Positions 8,805 through 17,813 of a DNA stretch of 64,000 bases are shown here, piece by piece. A program made the position numbers and the translations under genes. The notes under the pieces were generated by a model. That model worked only from the letters and a program-made list of their open reading frames with translations, was not told the DNA's origin and did no database searches. Source of the DNA: Allokutzneria sp. NRRL B-24872 (lineage in GTDB: Bacteria; Actinomycetota; Actinomycetes; Mycobacteriales; Pseudonocardiaceae); the NCBI RefSeq assembly GCF_002155965.1, contig NZ_MUMH01000001.1:1-64000 (forward strand), written 5' to 3'. The stretch's first letter is position 1. Each line of letters starts with the position of its first letter.

Positions 8805-10055
8805 ATGGAGATCACCCCGGACCACCCCGCCTACGACGCCGAGCGCGCGGGCTTCCAGACCGCCTTCGAGCACCGGCCCGCCGTGATCATCGCCGCGACC
8901 AGCGCGGAGGACGTGCGCGCGGCGGTGGAGCTGGCCGCCGAACGCCACTTGACGGTTGCCGTCAAGGCCACCGGACATGGGCGGGAAGGCAGCGCGGAGG
9001 GCCACCTGCTGATCTCCACGAGCCGGATGACCGGAGTGCGGGTCGACGCGGAACGGCGTACCGCACGGGTCGAAGCGGGCGCGCAGTGGCGGCACGTGAT
9101 CGAGGCGGCGGCGCCGCACGGGCTGGCCCCGCTGAGCGGCAGCGCACCCGAGGTCGGCGTGGTCGGTTACACGCTCGGTGGCGGACTTGGTTTGCTGGCA
9201 AGGGAATTCGGCTTCGCGGCGGACCACGTGCGAACCGTGGACGTGGCAACGCCGGATGCGCGGCTGGTGCGGGTCACCGCTGACAGCGACCCGGACCTGT
9301 TCTGGGCGTTGCGCGGCGGGCGGGACGGATTCGGCGTGGTGACTGCCATTGAGGTCGACCTGGTGCCGGTGAGCACGATCTACGGCGGCGGGCTGTACTT
9401 CGACCTCGAACGCGTGCCGGACGCAGTGAACGGTTACCTCGCTTGGACGGCAACGGTTCCGGAGCGGCTGACGTCCTCGGTGGGCGTGTACTTCGCGCCG
9501 GACCTGCCGATGTTCCCGGAGCCGTTGCGCGGGCGCTCCATCGCGCACGTCCGGATCGCCTGCACCGGCGAGGACGGCGACGAGTTGGTGGCGCCGCTAC
9601 GGGCACTCGGACCCCGCGTGATCGACAAGCTCGGTGAGATGCCGTTCGCGGACGCGGGGTCGATCTACGACGACCCGACCCACCCGCACAGCTACCTCGG
9701 CGACAACGCGCTGCTCACGGAGCTGACCGAGCACGCGCTGCGCGACGTGCTGGCGCTGGCCGATCAGTACATTGTGGACATTCGCCACCTCGGCGGGGCG
9801 CTCTCCCGCGAGCCGGAGGTGCCGAACGCGGTCGGGCACCGGGCTGCGCAGTACGTCCTGCGGGTGATCTCGCCGTTCGACGGCGGCGATCCCACGAGTG
9901 TCCACACAGGACAACGGAAGGTGCTCGACGCCGTGAACGAATGGACGATCGGTCGCTCGTTGAACTTCGTGTACGGCAGCACCGACGCCGAAGCGGGCTC
10001 GTTCGAGCCGGGCGACCTGCTCCGCCTGCGCGAGCTCCGCAATCGGGTTGCGTGA
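8805..10055 (+). CDS. FAD-linked oxidoreductase (PCMH fold, berberine-bridge-like)
   Basis: 416 residues from the ATG at MEITPDHP; an ATG 12 codons upstream is possible but gives a poor N-terminus. Residues about 28-200 form the FAD-binding PCMH domain: PAVIIAATSAEDVRAAVELA, KATGHGREGSAEGHLLIST (the His is the usual covalent-flavin position), GVVGYTLGGGLGLLAREFG. The C-terminal BBE segment stops at LRELRNRVA, about 10 residues short of the YDPxNxF ending common in the family, so it is slightly truncated or diverged. Substrate unknown. A methyltransferase follows after 27 bases, suggesting one transcript. Confidence 0.8.
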   Translation: MEITPDHPAYDAERAGFQTAFEHRPAVIIAATSAEDVRAAVELAAERHLTVAVKATGHGREGSAEGHLLISTSRMTGVRVDAERRTARVEAGAQWRHVIEAAAPHGLAPLSGSAPEVGVVGYTLGGGLGLLAREFGFAADHVRTVDVATPDARLVRVTADSDPDLFWALRGGRDGFGVVTAIEVDLVPVSTIYGGGLYFDLERVPDAVNGYLAWTATVPERLTSSVGVYFAPDLPMFPEPLRGRSIAHVRIACTGEDGDELVAPLRALGPRVIDKLGEMPFADAGSIYDDPTHPHSYLGDNALLTELTEHALRDVLALADQYIVDIRHLGGALSREPEVPNAVGHRAAQYVLRVISPFDGGDPTSVHTGQRKVLDAVNEWTIGRSLNFVYGSTDAEAGSFEPGDLLRLRELRNRVA

Positions 10056-10082
10056 TCGACAGCCCTCGGGGAGCCTGCGGGC

Positions 10083-10835
10083 ATGGCGACGTTCGACGAG
10101 CTGGTGGCGGAGGGCGACGCGGTCCCGCTCGACGGCTGGGACTTCTCCTGGTTCGAGGGCAGGGCGACCGAGGAGCGGCCGTCCTGGGGCTACGCCAAGC
10201 TGATCGGCCAACGATCATCCACTGTGGACTCGATGCTGGACGTGCAGACCGGCGGCGGCGAGGTGCTGGCGAGCATTCCACGCGCCCCTGCCGCGCTGGC
10301 GGCGACCGAGTCGTGGCCGCCGAACCTCGCCGTCGCCCGCCGCAACCTGGAACCCTTGGGCGGCAAGGTCTTCGAAGCTCCGGATGAGGGGCCGCTGCCG
10401 TTCCCCGACGCCTCGTTCGAGCTGGTCGTGAGCAGGCTGCCCACGGTCACGATCTGGCCGGAGATCGCCCGCGTGCTGCGCCCCGGCGGCAGCTACCTCT
10501 CGCAGCAGGTCGGCGCGGGCACGAACCGCGAGCTGACCGACTTCATGATGGGGCCGCAGCCGGTCAGCCAGCTCAGGAGCACCGACCGGGCCAGGGCGGA
10601 GGCCGAGGCGGCCGGGCTCGTGGTGACCGACCTGCGGCACGAATCGCTGCGCGTGGAGTTCTTCGACGTCGGCGCGGTGGTGCACTTCCTGCGCAAGGTG
10701 CTCTGGACGGTTCCCGGGTTCACCGTCGAGGGCTACCGCGACCGGCTCTCGGCGATGCACGAGCACATCGCCGAGCACGGCTCGTTCCTGGCCCACTCGC
10801 AGCGATTCCTGATCGAGGCCCGCCGCGAGGCTTGA
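10083..10835 (+). CDS. SAM-dependent methyltransferase-like protein
   Basis: 250 residues with a class I methyltransferase layout: MLDVQTGGGEVLASI (motif I, with TGGGE), ATESWPPNLAVARRNL, PLPFPDASFELVVSR (motif IV), and IARVLRPGGSYLSQQVG (motif VI-like). Motif I reads DVQTGGG rather than the classic DxGxGxG, so cofactor binding is likely but not certain. Substrate unknown. Its stop codon lies inside the -35 box of the next gene's promoter. Confidence 0.75.
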   Translation: MATFDELVAEGDAVPLDGWDFSWFEGRATEERPSWGYAKLIGQRSSTVDSMLDVQTGGGEVLASIPRAPAALAATESWPPNLAVARRNLEPLGGKVFEAPDEGPLPFPDASFELVVSRLPTVTIWPEIARVLRPGGSYLSQQVGAGTNRELTDFMMGPQPVSQLRSTDRARAEAEAAGLVVTDLRHESLRVEFFDVGAVVHFLRKVLWTVPGFTVEGYRDRLSAMHEHIAEHGSFLAHSQRFLIEARREA

Positions 10836-10862
10836 CCTCAACCTGAGTTGAGTTCCTACCGT
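10832..10862 (+). promoter_or_regulatory. SoxR-box (MerR-type) promoter of the NmrA-like gene
   Basis: TTGACC, a 19-base spacer, then TACCGT. The spacer centres on the perfect palindrome CTCAAC-CTGA-GTTGAG (10837-10852). An over-long 19-base spacer carrying a centred dyad is the hallmark of MerR-family promoters, and CCTCAA..TTGAG is the SoxR box core. The ATG follows 24 bases after the -10 with GAGGAGG between. SoxR itself is not in the window. Confidence 0.75.
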
Positions 10863-10885
10863 CGCCCTCGACCGAGGAGGACGAC

Positions 10886-11692
10886 ATGACAGCAGTTCTG
10901 GTGACCGGCGCGACGGGGACGGTGGGACGCCACCTCGTCCGCCAGCTCATCGACGCCGGGCACGAGGTCCGCGCGCTGACGAGGAACCCGGCCAACGCCA
11001 CCGCGGCCCTGCCGCCGGAGGCGAAGGTGTTCACGGGCGATCTCGCCGCCCCGGCGGGCTTGGCAGAAGCACTGGACGGTGTGACCGCGGTGCACCTGAC
11101 TCCCTTCGAGGGCAACGCCTCGGAGCTAGTGGACGCCATCGTCCGCGCTGGCGCACGACGGGTCACGGTGATGTGGGCGGGCTTCTCCGGTGCCATGGAG
11201 GAGGCAGTGCGCTCCAGCGGCATGGACTGGACCTTCATCCAACCGATGGAGTTCATGTCGAACATGGCGGAGTGGGCCGAATCCGTGCGCCTGGAAGGCG
11301 TCGCACGCGAGGTCTACCCGCAGGTGCGCAACGCTTCCGTGCACCCGGCGGACATCGCGGCCGTCACCGCGCGGGCGCTGACCGAGGACGGCCACGCGGG
11401 CAAGGCGTACGACCTGACCGGGCCAGAAGCGCTGACCGTGCCGGAGAAGGTGGCCGTGCTCAGCGCCGCGCTCGGCAAGCAGATCCGCTTCGTCGAGCTG
11501 CCCGAGGCCGAAGCCCGGGATCGCATGCGCGCCAAGGGGGTCGCGGAGGAGGACATCGACTTCGTGCTCGGCTGGCACGCCAACCCACCGAAGGAGGCCT
11601 ACACCGTCACCCCGGTCATCGAGGAGGTCACCGGCCGACCGGCGCGCACGTTCGCGCAGTGGGCGGCGGAGAACGCCGACGCCTTCAGGTGA
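10886..11692 (+). CDS. NmrA-like NAD(P)-binding oxidoreductase (atypical SDR)
   Basis: 268 residues. Rossmann start VLVTGATGTVGRHLVRQL, then LTRNPANAT, a MWAGFSGAMEEAVRSSGMDW segment and TFIQPMEFMSNM, as in NmrA/QOR2-type atypical SDRs, which reduce quinones or act as redox sensors. The start is the ATG behind GAGGAGGACGAC. The SoxR-type promoter in front implies induction by redox-cycling compounds; reductases of this class are known members of the Streptomyces SoxR regulon. The 3' end overlaps the convergent LanB-like gene by 8 bases. Confidence 0.85.
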   Translation: MTAVLVTGATGTVGRHLVRQLIDAGHEVRALTRNPANATAALPPEAKVFTGDLAAPAGLAEALDGVTAVHLTPFEGNASELVDAIVRAGARRVTVMWAGFSGAMEEAVRSSGMDWTFIQPMEFMSNMAEWAESVRLEGVAREVYPQVRNASVHPADIAAVTARALTEDGHAGKAYDLTGPEALTVPEKVAVLSAALGKQIRFVELPEAEARDRMRAKGVAEEDIDFVLGWHANPPKEAYTVTPVIEEVTGRPARTFAQWAAENADAFR

Positions 11693-12653
11693 TGCGCAGC
11701 TCCGACACGTAGCGGTGGCCCTGCGCGTCCCGCGCCCACGCGTGCTCGGGCCCCGGCAGCGCCTCGGTGATCGTCACCGCGGTGCCGTGGTCCGAGCACG
11801 CCCGCAGCGCCGTGCACAGGACGGCGGTGAAGATCGGGCTGGTGAAGTCCACGTACAGCGGCTTGGCGTCGGCGGCGAGCGTGACGAAGACCCGCTCCGG
11901 CAGCCCCAGTTCGGCCCGCCACCGCCGCGCGGCGAAGTACCGCCCCTTCGGACCGACGACCTCGGCGAGGCCGCACTCCGCGATCGTGGTGTGCCAGGCC
12001 GCGCGACGCGTCACCACGCGGCCCACGGTGGCGCGCGGCGTGTGCGAACCGCTGGCGGCCGGGGACACGGGCGCATTGAGTACCGCCAGGTACTCGCCCG
12101 CGTTCAGCTCGTCAAGGCTCGCGGCGCACAGGTGCACGCCGATCCCGTCGCGGCGACCGGCCGCCTCGAAAGCGGGCTCCAGTTCCTCCAGGAACGCGGT
12201 ACCGAAGACGAGGGTGCTGTCCTCGGACGCGAGCACCCGGCCCGGGCCCCGCTGGAACTGGACGGCGTACCTGACGGCACCGAGTTCCGTTTTCGCGCAG
12301 TAGCGCTGCCAGTACTTCGCGGCCAACTCGGCGTCCCTGCGGAAGGCGCGGTTGCGCGGGCCGTCCGCGCCGGAGTCGACGAGGTTGCCGAGCGCGCGGT
12401 CGAGCATCGCGTCATCGCCACCGACCGCCTCGCGGAACCCGGGGTCCACCGCGACCTGGTGCACCGCCACCGACGAGGTCAGCGCGGCCTCCTCGTACGC
12501 GGCGTCGGCCAGCTCCTCGCTGACCTGCCCCGCGAGGTGGCCGTCGACCACTAACGCCTGCTCAGGGCTGGCGAAGGCGTGGAGCCCGTCGACCGGGAAC
12601 GCCGCGGTCAGCAGTGACGCGGTCAGATCAGCGCGGGGCTCGACGGCGGTCAT
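11685..12653 (-). CDS. Short stand-alone LanB-like (lantibiotic dehydratase) protein
   Basis: 322 residues from the ATG at MTAVEPRAD; an earlier in-frame ATG 30 codons upstream would read through promoter-like DNA. The C-terminal third matches the end of the LanB tRNA-Glu-dependent glutamylation domain: RRWRAELGLPERVFVTL, KPLYVDFTSPIF, TITEALPGPEHAW, GHRYVSELRI. The middle has KYWQRYCAKTE, like the QRYCAKND of the family. Full LanB N-domains exceed 700 residues, and the elimination domain (SpaB_C) is absent. No lanthipeptide precursor or LanC is nearby. It is either a degenerate dehydratase or a short relative with a different role. The downstream convergent gene overlaps it by 8 bases. Confidence 0.6.
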   Translation of the reverse strand: MTAVEPRADLTASLLTAAFPVDGLHAFASPEQALVVDGHLAGQVSEELADAAYEEAALTSSVAVHQVAVDPGFREAVGGDDAMLDRALGNLVDSGADGPRNRAFRRDAELAAKYWQRYCAKTELGAVRYAVQFQRGPGRVLASEDSTLVFGTAFLEELEPAFEAAGRRDGIGVHLCAASLDELNAGEYLAVLNAPVSPAASGSHTPRATVGRVVTRRAAWHTTIAECGLAEVVGPKGRYFAARRWRAELGLPERVFVTLAADAKPLYVDFTSPIFTAVLCTALRACSDHGTAVTITEALPGPEHAWARDAQGHRYVSELRIT

Positions 12654-12753
12654 TCGGCCAGTAGATCCACACGGGCAACCGCTGTCCACCGTTTCGACGC
12701 TCGCCGAAACAGTCCTTCGATGCTCCACAATGGACGGTTTCACCGACCGCCCC

Positions 12754-13791
12754 TCACCTCGCCCTTCCCGCGGCGACGCGGCGCATCGGGTCGGGCAGGG
12801 TGGCGACCAGCTCGACCGAGCCGGAGGAGGCCGCGACGGGCCTGTTCGCCACCGGCTCGCACGCGGCCACCAGGGACATGCCCAGCGCGGTCGCGGTGTG
12901 CCGGACCTTGCGGCCGGCGCGCGCAGTCATGATCAGTCCGGCGTTGCGCAACGCGGTCGCGTGCTCGGAGGCTGAGGACAGGCTGACGCCCGCGTACTGG
13001 GCCAGCTCCGTGGTGCCGCGCGGCTGCACCGAGGCGCGCAGCACCTCCGCGCGGCTGGCGCCGAGCACCACCGACAGCACGTCCTGGCTGGTCTTGCTGG
13101 AGCGCACGGGCGCGGGCGCGGCCGGGTAGACCACGGTCGGCACGTCACCGGGAGCGGCGGGCAGCACCACGGGGTGGGTCATCAGCAGCGACGGCGCGAA
13201 CCTCAGCCCGCCCTCGACGGTGAGCAGCCGCTCGACCGGCGAGTCCACCTCCAGGATCTGGTCGCGGTGGCGCACCGTGCCGGGCAGCGTGGAGAGCACC
13301 TCGGCGAGCCCCATCCGCAGCAGCACGTGCCCGCGCTGCGCGAGGTCGGACTGCACCGCGGACTCGATCTCCCGCCAGCGGGCGTCGACCAGCGTGCGGT
13401 AGGCGGCGTTGAGCGCGGCGAGCAGCGCGGCCCTGGCGCGCGGACAGCCGGCGGCCAGCTCGCGCACCCACGGCGCGGCGGGCTCACCGGCGAACACCGC
13501 GAGCAGGTCGGCTCGAATCCTGGACGGCGGGCAGGACCCGATCTCCGCGAGCGCGGCACTGATGTCCTGGCGCGCGGACAGCAGGAAGCCGGGAACTTCA
13601 CCGCGCGCCGTGAAAAGGTCGAAAAGGGGCATGGCTACAGCGGGCAAACTCCACTCGTAGAGCGCCTTGTCAGAATTCCTGGCAATTCTACGAAGACGGT
13701 GAAGAGCGCCAATAACCTCGACCATGGGCAGCGGGCCAGCGGAAAAGCTGACCGACTGCAGCGTCCGCGCGCTCAGTCGAAGTCGAAGCAT
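12754..13791 (-). CDS. ArsR-type winged-helix transcriptional regulator
   Basis: 345 residues from the ATG 8 bases behind TTGAGG; a GTG three codons earlier overlaps that ribosome site. A long N-terminal domain of unknown function (about 1-240) precedes a C-terminal helix-turn-helix: VLGASRAEVLRASVQ, TTELAQYAGVSLSSASEHAT (recognition helix), ALRNAGLIMTARAGRKVRHT (wing). This layout is that of the long ArsR-like actinobacterial regulators. It lies directly upstream of the LanB-like gene, same strand, 100 bases apart, so it may control it. Confidence 0.8.
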   Translation of the reverse strand: MLRLRLSARTLQSVSFSAGPLPMVEVIGALHRLRRIARNSDKALYEWSLPAVAMPLFDLFTARGEVPGFLLSARQDISAALAEIGSCPPSRIRADLLAVFAGEPAAPWVRELAAGCPRARAALLAALNAAYRTLVDARWREIESAVQSDLAQRGHVLLRMGLAEVLSTLPGTVRHRDQILEVDSPVERLLTVEGGLRFAPSLLMTHPVVLPAAPGDVPTVVYPAAPAPVRSSKTSQDVLSVVLGASRAEVLRASVQPRGTTELAQYAGVSLSSASEHATALRNAGLIMTARAGRKVRHTATALGMSLVAACEPVANRPVAASSGSVELVATLPDPMRRVAAGRAR

Positions 13792-14055
13792 CAGGTCCAC
13801 CTCAAGCTAGAAGAATGGTCGGCAACGGTAGTGAACCAGGGCGACATACATAACAAATACAATGAAAACAATGGTAATGTGAATGATTTTTCAGGCAGGC
13901 GGGGGCGCGTTTCCCGGTAAGCGCTTTCCCAAACCACGTAGCCCGTTGTGGCCGAAGCATCACCCGTTCGCCGCAACGGGTGGTGACGCCAGGTTTGGAT
14001 GATCGCGGCCTCGGTCACCCCTCGGAACACGACAGAACCTCAAGGAGGACCAAGC

Positions 14056-14211
14056 GTGATTACTCTCGGAGTCATCCTCTTATTGGTCGGCTTCCTGGCC
14101 AGCATCCCGATCCTGTGGCAGATCGGGATCGCGCTGCTGGTCGTCGGCCTGGTGCTGGCGGTGCTCGGCGGGGCCGGGCGGCGCGTGGGCGGCCGGGCGC
14201 ACTGGTTCTGA
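14056..14211 (+). CDS. DUF6131-type small membrane protein
   Basis: 51 residues starting at a GTG 7 bases behind a perfect AAGGAGG. Two hydrophobic segments (TLGVILLLVGFLASIPILW and IGIALLVVGLVLAVLG) and a basic tail GGAGRRVGGRAHWF: the conserved pattern of DUF6131 proteins, common in actinobacteria and of unknown function. The preceding 260 bases hold an AT-rich stretch (13845-13895) suited to a promoter. Confidence 0.8.
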   Translation: MITLGVILLLVGFLASIPILWQIGIALLVVGLVLAVLGGAGRRVGGRAHWF

Positions 14212-14258
14212 CTCAGGGAAACGACCGACTGTCGGGGGCGCGTGGCACCATCCGCTGA

Positions 14259-15467
14259 ATGGACGGGCTGCGCGAACTCACTCCCCTGGTCCTCGGGGCG
14301 CTCGTGCGCCGCTACGGGCACTTCGACCTGGCCGAGGACGCGGTACAGGAGGCGTTGCTCGCCGCGGCCACGCAGTGGCCCGGTGAGGGCGTCCCGGACA
14401 ACCCCCGGGGTTGGCTGATCACGGTGGCCTCGCGGCGCCTGACCGACCTGCTGCGGCAGGAAGAGGCGCGCAGGCGACGCGAGGCCACCGTGGCCGCGCT
14501 CGAAGAACCCCTCGTGCCGGACGAGGTCCCGGACGAGGACGACACCCTGGAACTGCTGGCGCTGTGCTGCCACCCGTCGCTGACGGAGACCTCGCAGGTG
14601 GCGCTGACGCTGCGCGCCGTCGGCGGGCTGAGCACGGCGGAGATCGCGCACGCGTTCCTGGTTCCGGAAACCACGATGGCGCAACGGATCAGCCGCGCCA
14701 AGCAGCGGGTGCGGGGCGCGGCGTTCACGGCGCCGGAGGACATCGGGCCGGTGCTCGGCGTGCTCTACCTGATCTTCACCGAAGGGCACACCGCCTCCAG
14801 CGGCGACCGGGTCAGCCGCGCCGATCTCACCTCGGAGGCGATCCGACTGACCCGCGCGCTGCACGGCCGACTGCCGGAGGACGGCGAGGTGACCGGCCTG
14901 CTGGCGCTGATGCTGCTCGCCGAGGCGCGGCGGGTTGCGCGCACGCGCGTCGACGGCGCGCTGGTCCCACTGGCCGAGCAGAACCGCTTGCTGTGGGACC
15001 GCTCGCTCATCGCCGAGGGCACCGCGCTCATCACACAATCCTTGCAGGACAACGTGATCGGGCCGTACCAGGTACAGGCCGCGATCGCCGCCGTGCACGC
15101 GGAGGCCCCCGGCACCGAGGACACCGACTGGCCGCAGATCGCCGTGCTCTACGGGCTGTTGGCCGATCTCACGGACAACCCGATGATCACCCTCAACCGC
15201 GCGGTGGCCGTCGCGATGGTCGACGGAGCGCGAGCCGGGCTGGAGCTGCTGGCCCCGTTGGACGAGGACCCGAGGATCGCGCGGCACCACCGGCTCAGCG
15301 CGGTGCGCGGGCACCTGCTGGAGCAGGCGGGCGAGCACGAGGCCGCGCTCGCCCGCTACCGCAGGGCCGCAGAACTCACCGAGAGCGAGCCGGAACGCCG
15401 CTACCTCGACGAGCAGGTCGCTCGGCTCACTGGAGAACCGACAGCACGTTCCCGGCCGGATCGGTGA
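14259..15467 (+). CDS. ECF42-type RNA polymerase sigma factor with C-terminal extension
   Basis: 402 residues. Sigma-2 region about 1-70 ([17 protein letters not shown]), sigma-4 about 105-160 ([35 protein letters not shown]), followed by the about 220-residue TPR-like DUF6596 extension ([36 protein letters not shown]) that defines ECF42. ECF42 factors have no anti-sigma factor and are usually adjacent to a DGPF/YCII protein; here the neighbour is a convergent VOC protein, whose 3' end overlaps by 41 bases. Confidence 0.9.
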   Translation: MDGLRELTPLVLGALVRRYGHFDLAEDAVQEALLAAATQWPGEGVPDNPRGWLITVASRRLTDLLRQEEARRRREATVAALEEPLVPDEVPDEDDTLELLALCCHPSLTETSQVALTLRAVGGLSTAEIAHAFLVPETTMAQRISRAKQRVRGAAFTAPEDIGPVLGVLYLIFTEGHTASSGDRVSRADLTSEAIRLTRALHGRLPEDGEVTGLLALMLLAEARRVARTRVDGALVPLAEQNRLLWDRSLIAEGTALITQSLQDNVIGPYQVQAAIAAVHAEAPGTEDTDWPQIAVLYGLLADLTDNPMITLNRAVAVAMVDGARAGLELLAPLDEDPRIARHHRLSAVRGHLLEQAGEHEAALARYRRAAELTESEPERRYLDEQVARLTGEPTARSRPDR

Positions 15468-16167
15468 ACCACGCGATCAGCGGGCCGTCGCCGCCGCGCA
15501 CGATGCCCTTCTCGTCCATCGGAGCGCCCTCGTAGCGCAGGAAGCTCACGCCGCGCGCGGTCAGCTCGTCCACCGCCGCGTCGATGTCGGAGACCGGGAA
15601 GTTCAGCACCGTGAACTCGGCGGGCACGTGCTTGTCCTTGGGGTAGACCAGGACGCGGGCGCCGTCGACGTGCAGCAGGAGCATGCCGTTCTCCTCGCCG
15701 ACCTTCAGGCCGAGCACCTCGGAGTAGAACGCCTTCGCGGCCGGGATGTCGTCCACCGAGAAGCCGCTGAACGGGGCGGCGCTGTGCAGGGCGCGCGGCT
15801 GCTTGAGGCCGCGGTGGATCAGGTACTCCTCGCCCATCTCGATGATCTGGACGTAGTTGCCGTCCGGGTCGATCAGCGTGCCGAACAGCCCGGGGCCGCG
15901 ATCTTCCAAGCGCGCCAACCACTCCACGCCCAGCTCGTCGAGGTGGGCGGCGACCCCGCGCGCGTCCTCCACGTGGAAGTTGAGGACCACGCGACCCGGC
16001 TCGGCGGTCCCGGCCGCGACGTCGTCCCTGCCGTCGATGAGCAGCGAGACGCCGCCGTAGTCGATGAAGCCGTCGTCGCGGGGCTCGCAGCGAAACGCCG
16101 CGCGGTACCAGTCGCGCAGGCGCTTCGGGTCGGCACTGCCGAGCAGGATGCTGCCGAGAGCGGTCAT
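15427..16167 (-). CDS. Two-domain VOC (glyoxalase/dioxygenase-fold) protein
   Basis: 246 residues from the ATG behind AAGGAGGACGTC. Two VOC modules: about 1-115 ([52 protein letters not shown]) and about 125-246 ([51 protein letters not shown]). Such proteins are small metal enzymes or drug-binding resistance proteins; ligand unknown. It shares 41 bases with the convergent sigma-factor gene and lies in tandem with a TetR gene. Confidence 0.85.
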   Translation of the reverse strand: MTALGSILLGSADPKRLRDWYRAAFRCEPRDDGFIDYGGVSLLIDGRDDVAAGTAEPGRVVLNFHVEDARGVAAHLDELGVEWLARLEDRGPGLFGTLIDPDGNYVQIIEMGEEYLIHRGLKQPRALHSAAPFSGFSVDDIPAAKAFYSEVLGLKVGEENGMLLLHVDGARVLVYPKDKHVPAEFTVLNFPVSDIDAAVDELTARGVSFLRYEGAPMDEKGIVRGGDGPLIAWFTDPAGNVLSVLQ

Positions 16168-16245
16168 GACGTCCTCCTTGGGTCGGTTCACCCGGGACGT
16201 CGAAGCCACCTCGACCCGCTCGACATGCCCATCACGTGACCTGGG

Positions 16246-16788
16246 TCACAGGATTCCCTCGAAGAGGAGGTCGAGCATCCGCGCCGCGTCTGCCGCCCCC
16301 GTCGTCTCGTTCACCCAGGCCACGGCCGTCGCGAGGCGAATCAGCTCGGTGGCGGTGAGGTCCGCGCGCGCTTTGCCCAGCCCCTGAGCTCGCGCGAGGA
16401 GTTCGGCGGCGGCGCGCTCGACGGCGTGACAGCGGGTGCCGAGCGGGCCCTCGCCGTGCTCAGCGGCCCGCATGAAGCTCGCGGCCAAGCCCCGGTTGCG
16501 CGTGATGTGCTCGACGAGCGCGTCGACCCACCGCCTGAGGAAGTCCTCCGGCTCGGCGCGCGGCAGGTCGGCGGCCAGCTCCGCCAAGCCGTCGAGGCTC
16601 TGCCCCACGACCTCGGCCAGCAGCGCCTCCTTGTTCGGGAAGTGCCGCCAGAGCGTGCCCGGCCCGACCCCGGCCCGCCGCGCCACGTCGTTCATCGCCG
16701 CCGCGTCGGCCCCGACCTCGTCGAACAGCTCGCGCGCCGCCTCGACCAGGCGTGCCCGGTTGCGGCGCGCGTCAGTGCGTCCGGTCAC
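16246..16788 (-). CDS. TetR-family repressor divergent from an LLM oxidoreductase
   Basis: 180 residues from a GTG behind AAGGGGG; a TTG 8 codons upstream would overlap the operator and is less likely. Helix-turn-helix at about 10-57: ARLVEAARELFDEVGADAAA, VARRAGVGPGTLWRHFPNKE. The C-terminal part is a TetR ligand domain. A pair of operator-like palindromes in the intergenic region toward the divergent LLM gene makes that gene, and itself, the evident targets. Confidence 0.9.
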   Translation of the reverse strand: MTGRTDARRNRARLVEAARELFDEVGADAAAMNDVARRAGVGPGTLWRHFPNKEALLAEVVGQSLDGLAELAADLPRAEPEDFLRRWVDALVEHITRNRGLAASFMRAAEHGEGPLGTRCHAVERAAAELLARAQGLGKARADLTATELIRLATAVAWVNETTGAADAARMLDLLFEGIL

Positions 16789-16814
16789 GTGCCCCCTTCC
16801 CCTCTTGCGCAAAA

Positions 16815-16851
16815 CGGAGTCCCGCTCCGTATTATCCGGAGTACCACTCCG
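16815..16851. promoter_or_regulatory. Tandem palindromic operator of the TetR/LLM pair
   Basis: CGGAGTCCCGCTCCG (16815-16829) and CGGAGTACCACTCCG (16837-16851) share CGGAGTNCCRCTCCG, centre to centre 22 bases, two helical turns. The first extends to ACGGAG..CTCCGT. Sits between the two divergent starts. Confidence 0.75.
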
Positions 16852-16871
16852 ATTCTACGAGGGAGCCCGCC

Positions 16872-17789
16872 ATGAGCACCATTCCGTCCCCGATCGGCAC
16901 TCTCGGCCTGTGGGTGCCCGGCATCGACCTGCGCCCACCCGCCGAGTCCGCCGCGCTCGCCGCCGAGATCGAATCGCTCGGTTACGGCGCGCTGTGGCTG
17001 AGCGAAGGGCTCGTCCGCGACCCGTTCCTGGAGGCCGCGACCCTGCTCAACGCCACCAGCACGCTCGTGGTCGGCACCGGCATCGCGGTGATCTGGGGCC
17101 GCCACCCCCGCTCGGTCCGCGCCCAGACCCGCGCGCTCACCGACGCGCACCCGAACCGGTTCGTGCTCGGGCTGGGCACCTCGCACCGGCTCGTGGTCGA
17201 GGACGTGCTCGGCCTGCGCTACGAACGCCCGCTCGCCGAGATGCGCTCACACCTCGACCGGCTCGACGAACCCGATCCGCTCATCGACCTCATCGGACTG
17301 GAGCACTCGTCGGCGACCGCGCCGCGCGTGCTGGCGGCGTTGGGCCCCAAGGCGATCGCGCTCGCCCGCGACCGCTCCGACGGCGCCTTCTCCTACCTCG
17401 TCACACCCGAGCACACCGCCGAGGCGCGCGCGATCCTCGGCCCCGACAGCACGCTCATCGTCGAGCAGGCCGTGGTCGCCGGCGTCGCCGAGGACGAGGC
17501 GCGCTCCAGGGCTCGCGGGCACATCGCGTCCTACCTCGCCGCCAAGCCCTACCGCGAGAGCTGGCAGCGACTCGGCTTCACCGACGCCGACTTCGCCGAC
17601 GGCGGCAGCGACCGCCTGGTCGACGCGCTCGTGGCACTGGGCGACTCCGCGATCACCGAGCGCGTGGCCGCGCACCTCGCCGCGGGCGCGGACCACGTGT
17701 GCCTGCAAGCCCTGCCCGCCGGGCTCACCACCGCACCCGTCGACCAGTGGCGCCACCTCGCCGGGCTCCTCCTGCCCGCCCGGGTGTGA
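16872..17789 (+). CDS. Luciferase-like (LLM class) F420-dependent oxidoreductase
   Basis: 305 residues. Bacterial-luciferase-like TIM barrel: GTLGLWVPGIDLRPP, AAEIESLGYGALWLSEG, LNATSTLVVGTGIAVIWGRHP, FVLGLGTSHRLVVEDVLG. It fits the actinobacterial F420-dependent branch; substrate unknown. Controlled, by position, by the divergent TetR gene through two palindromes just upstream of its ATG. Its stop is 25 bases from that of the convergent parC. Confidence 0.85.
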   Translation: MSTIPSPIGTLGLWVPGIDLRPPAESAALAAEIESLGYGALWLSEGLVRDPFLEAATLLNATSTLVVGTGIAVIWGRHPRSVRAQTRALTDAHPNRFVLGLGTSHRLVVEDVLGLRYERPLAEMRSHLDRLDEPDPLIDLIGLEHSSATAPRVLAALGPKAIALARDRSDGAFSYLVTPEHTAEARAILGPDSTLIVEQAVVAGVAEDEARSRARGHIASYLAAKPYRESWQRLGFTDADFADGGSDRLVDALVALGDSAITERVAAHLAAGADHVCLQALPAGLTTAPVDQWRHLAGLLLPARV

Positions 17790-17813
17790 CCGCCTTCGAC
17801 CAGCGGGGTTCGG

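Noticed and set aside
14230..14258. ECF42 autoregulatory promoter before the sigma gene
   Set aside because: TGTCGG with a poor -10 match and almost no leader; too weak to list as a feature.
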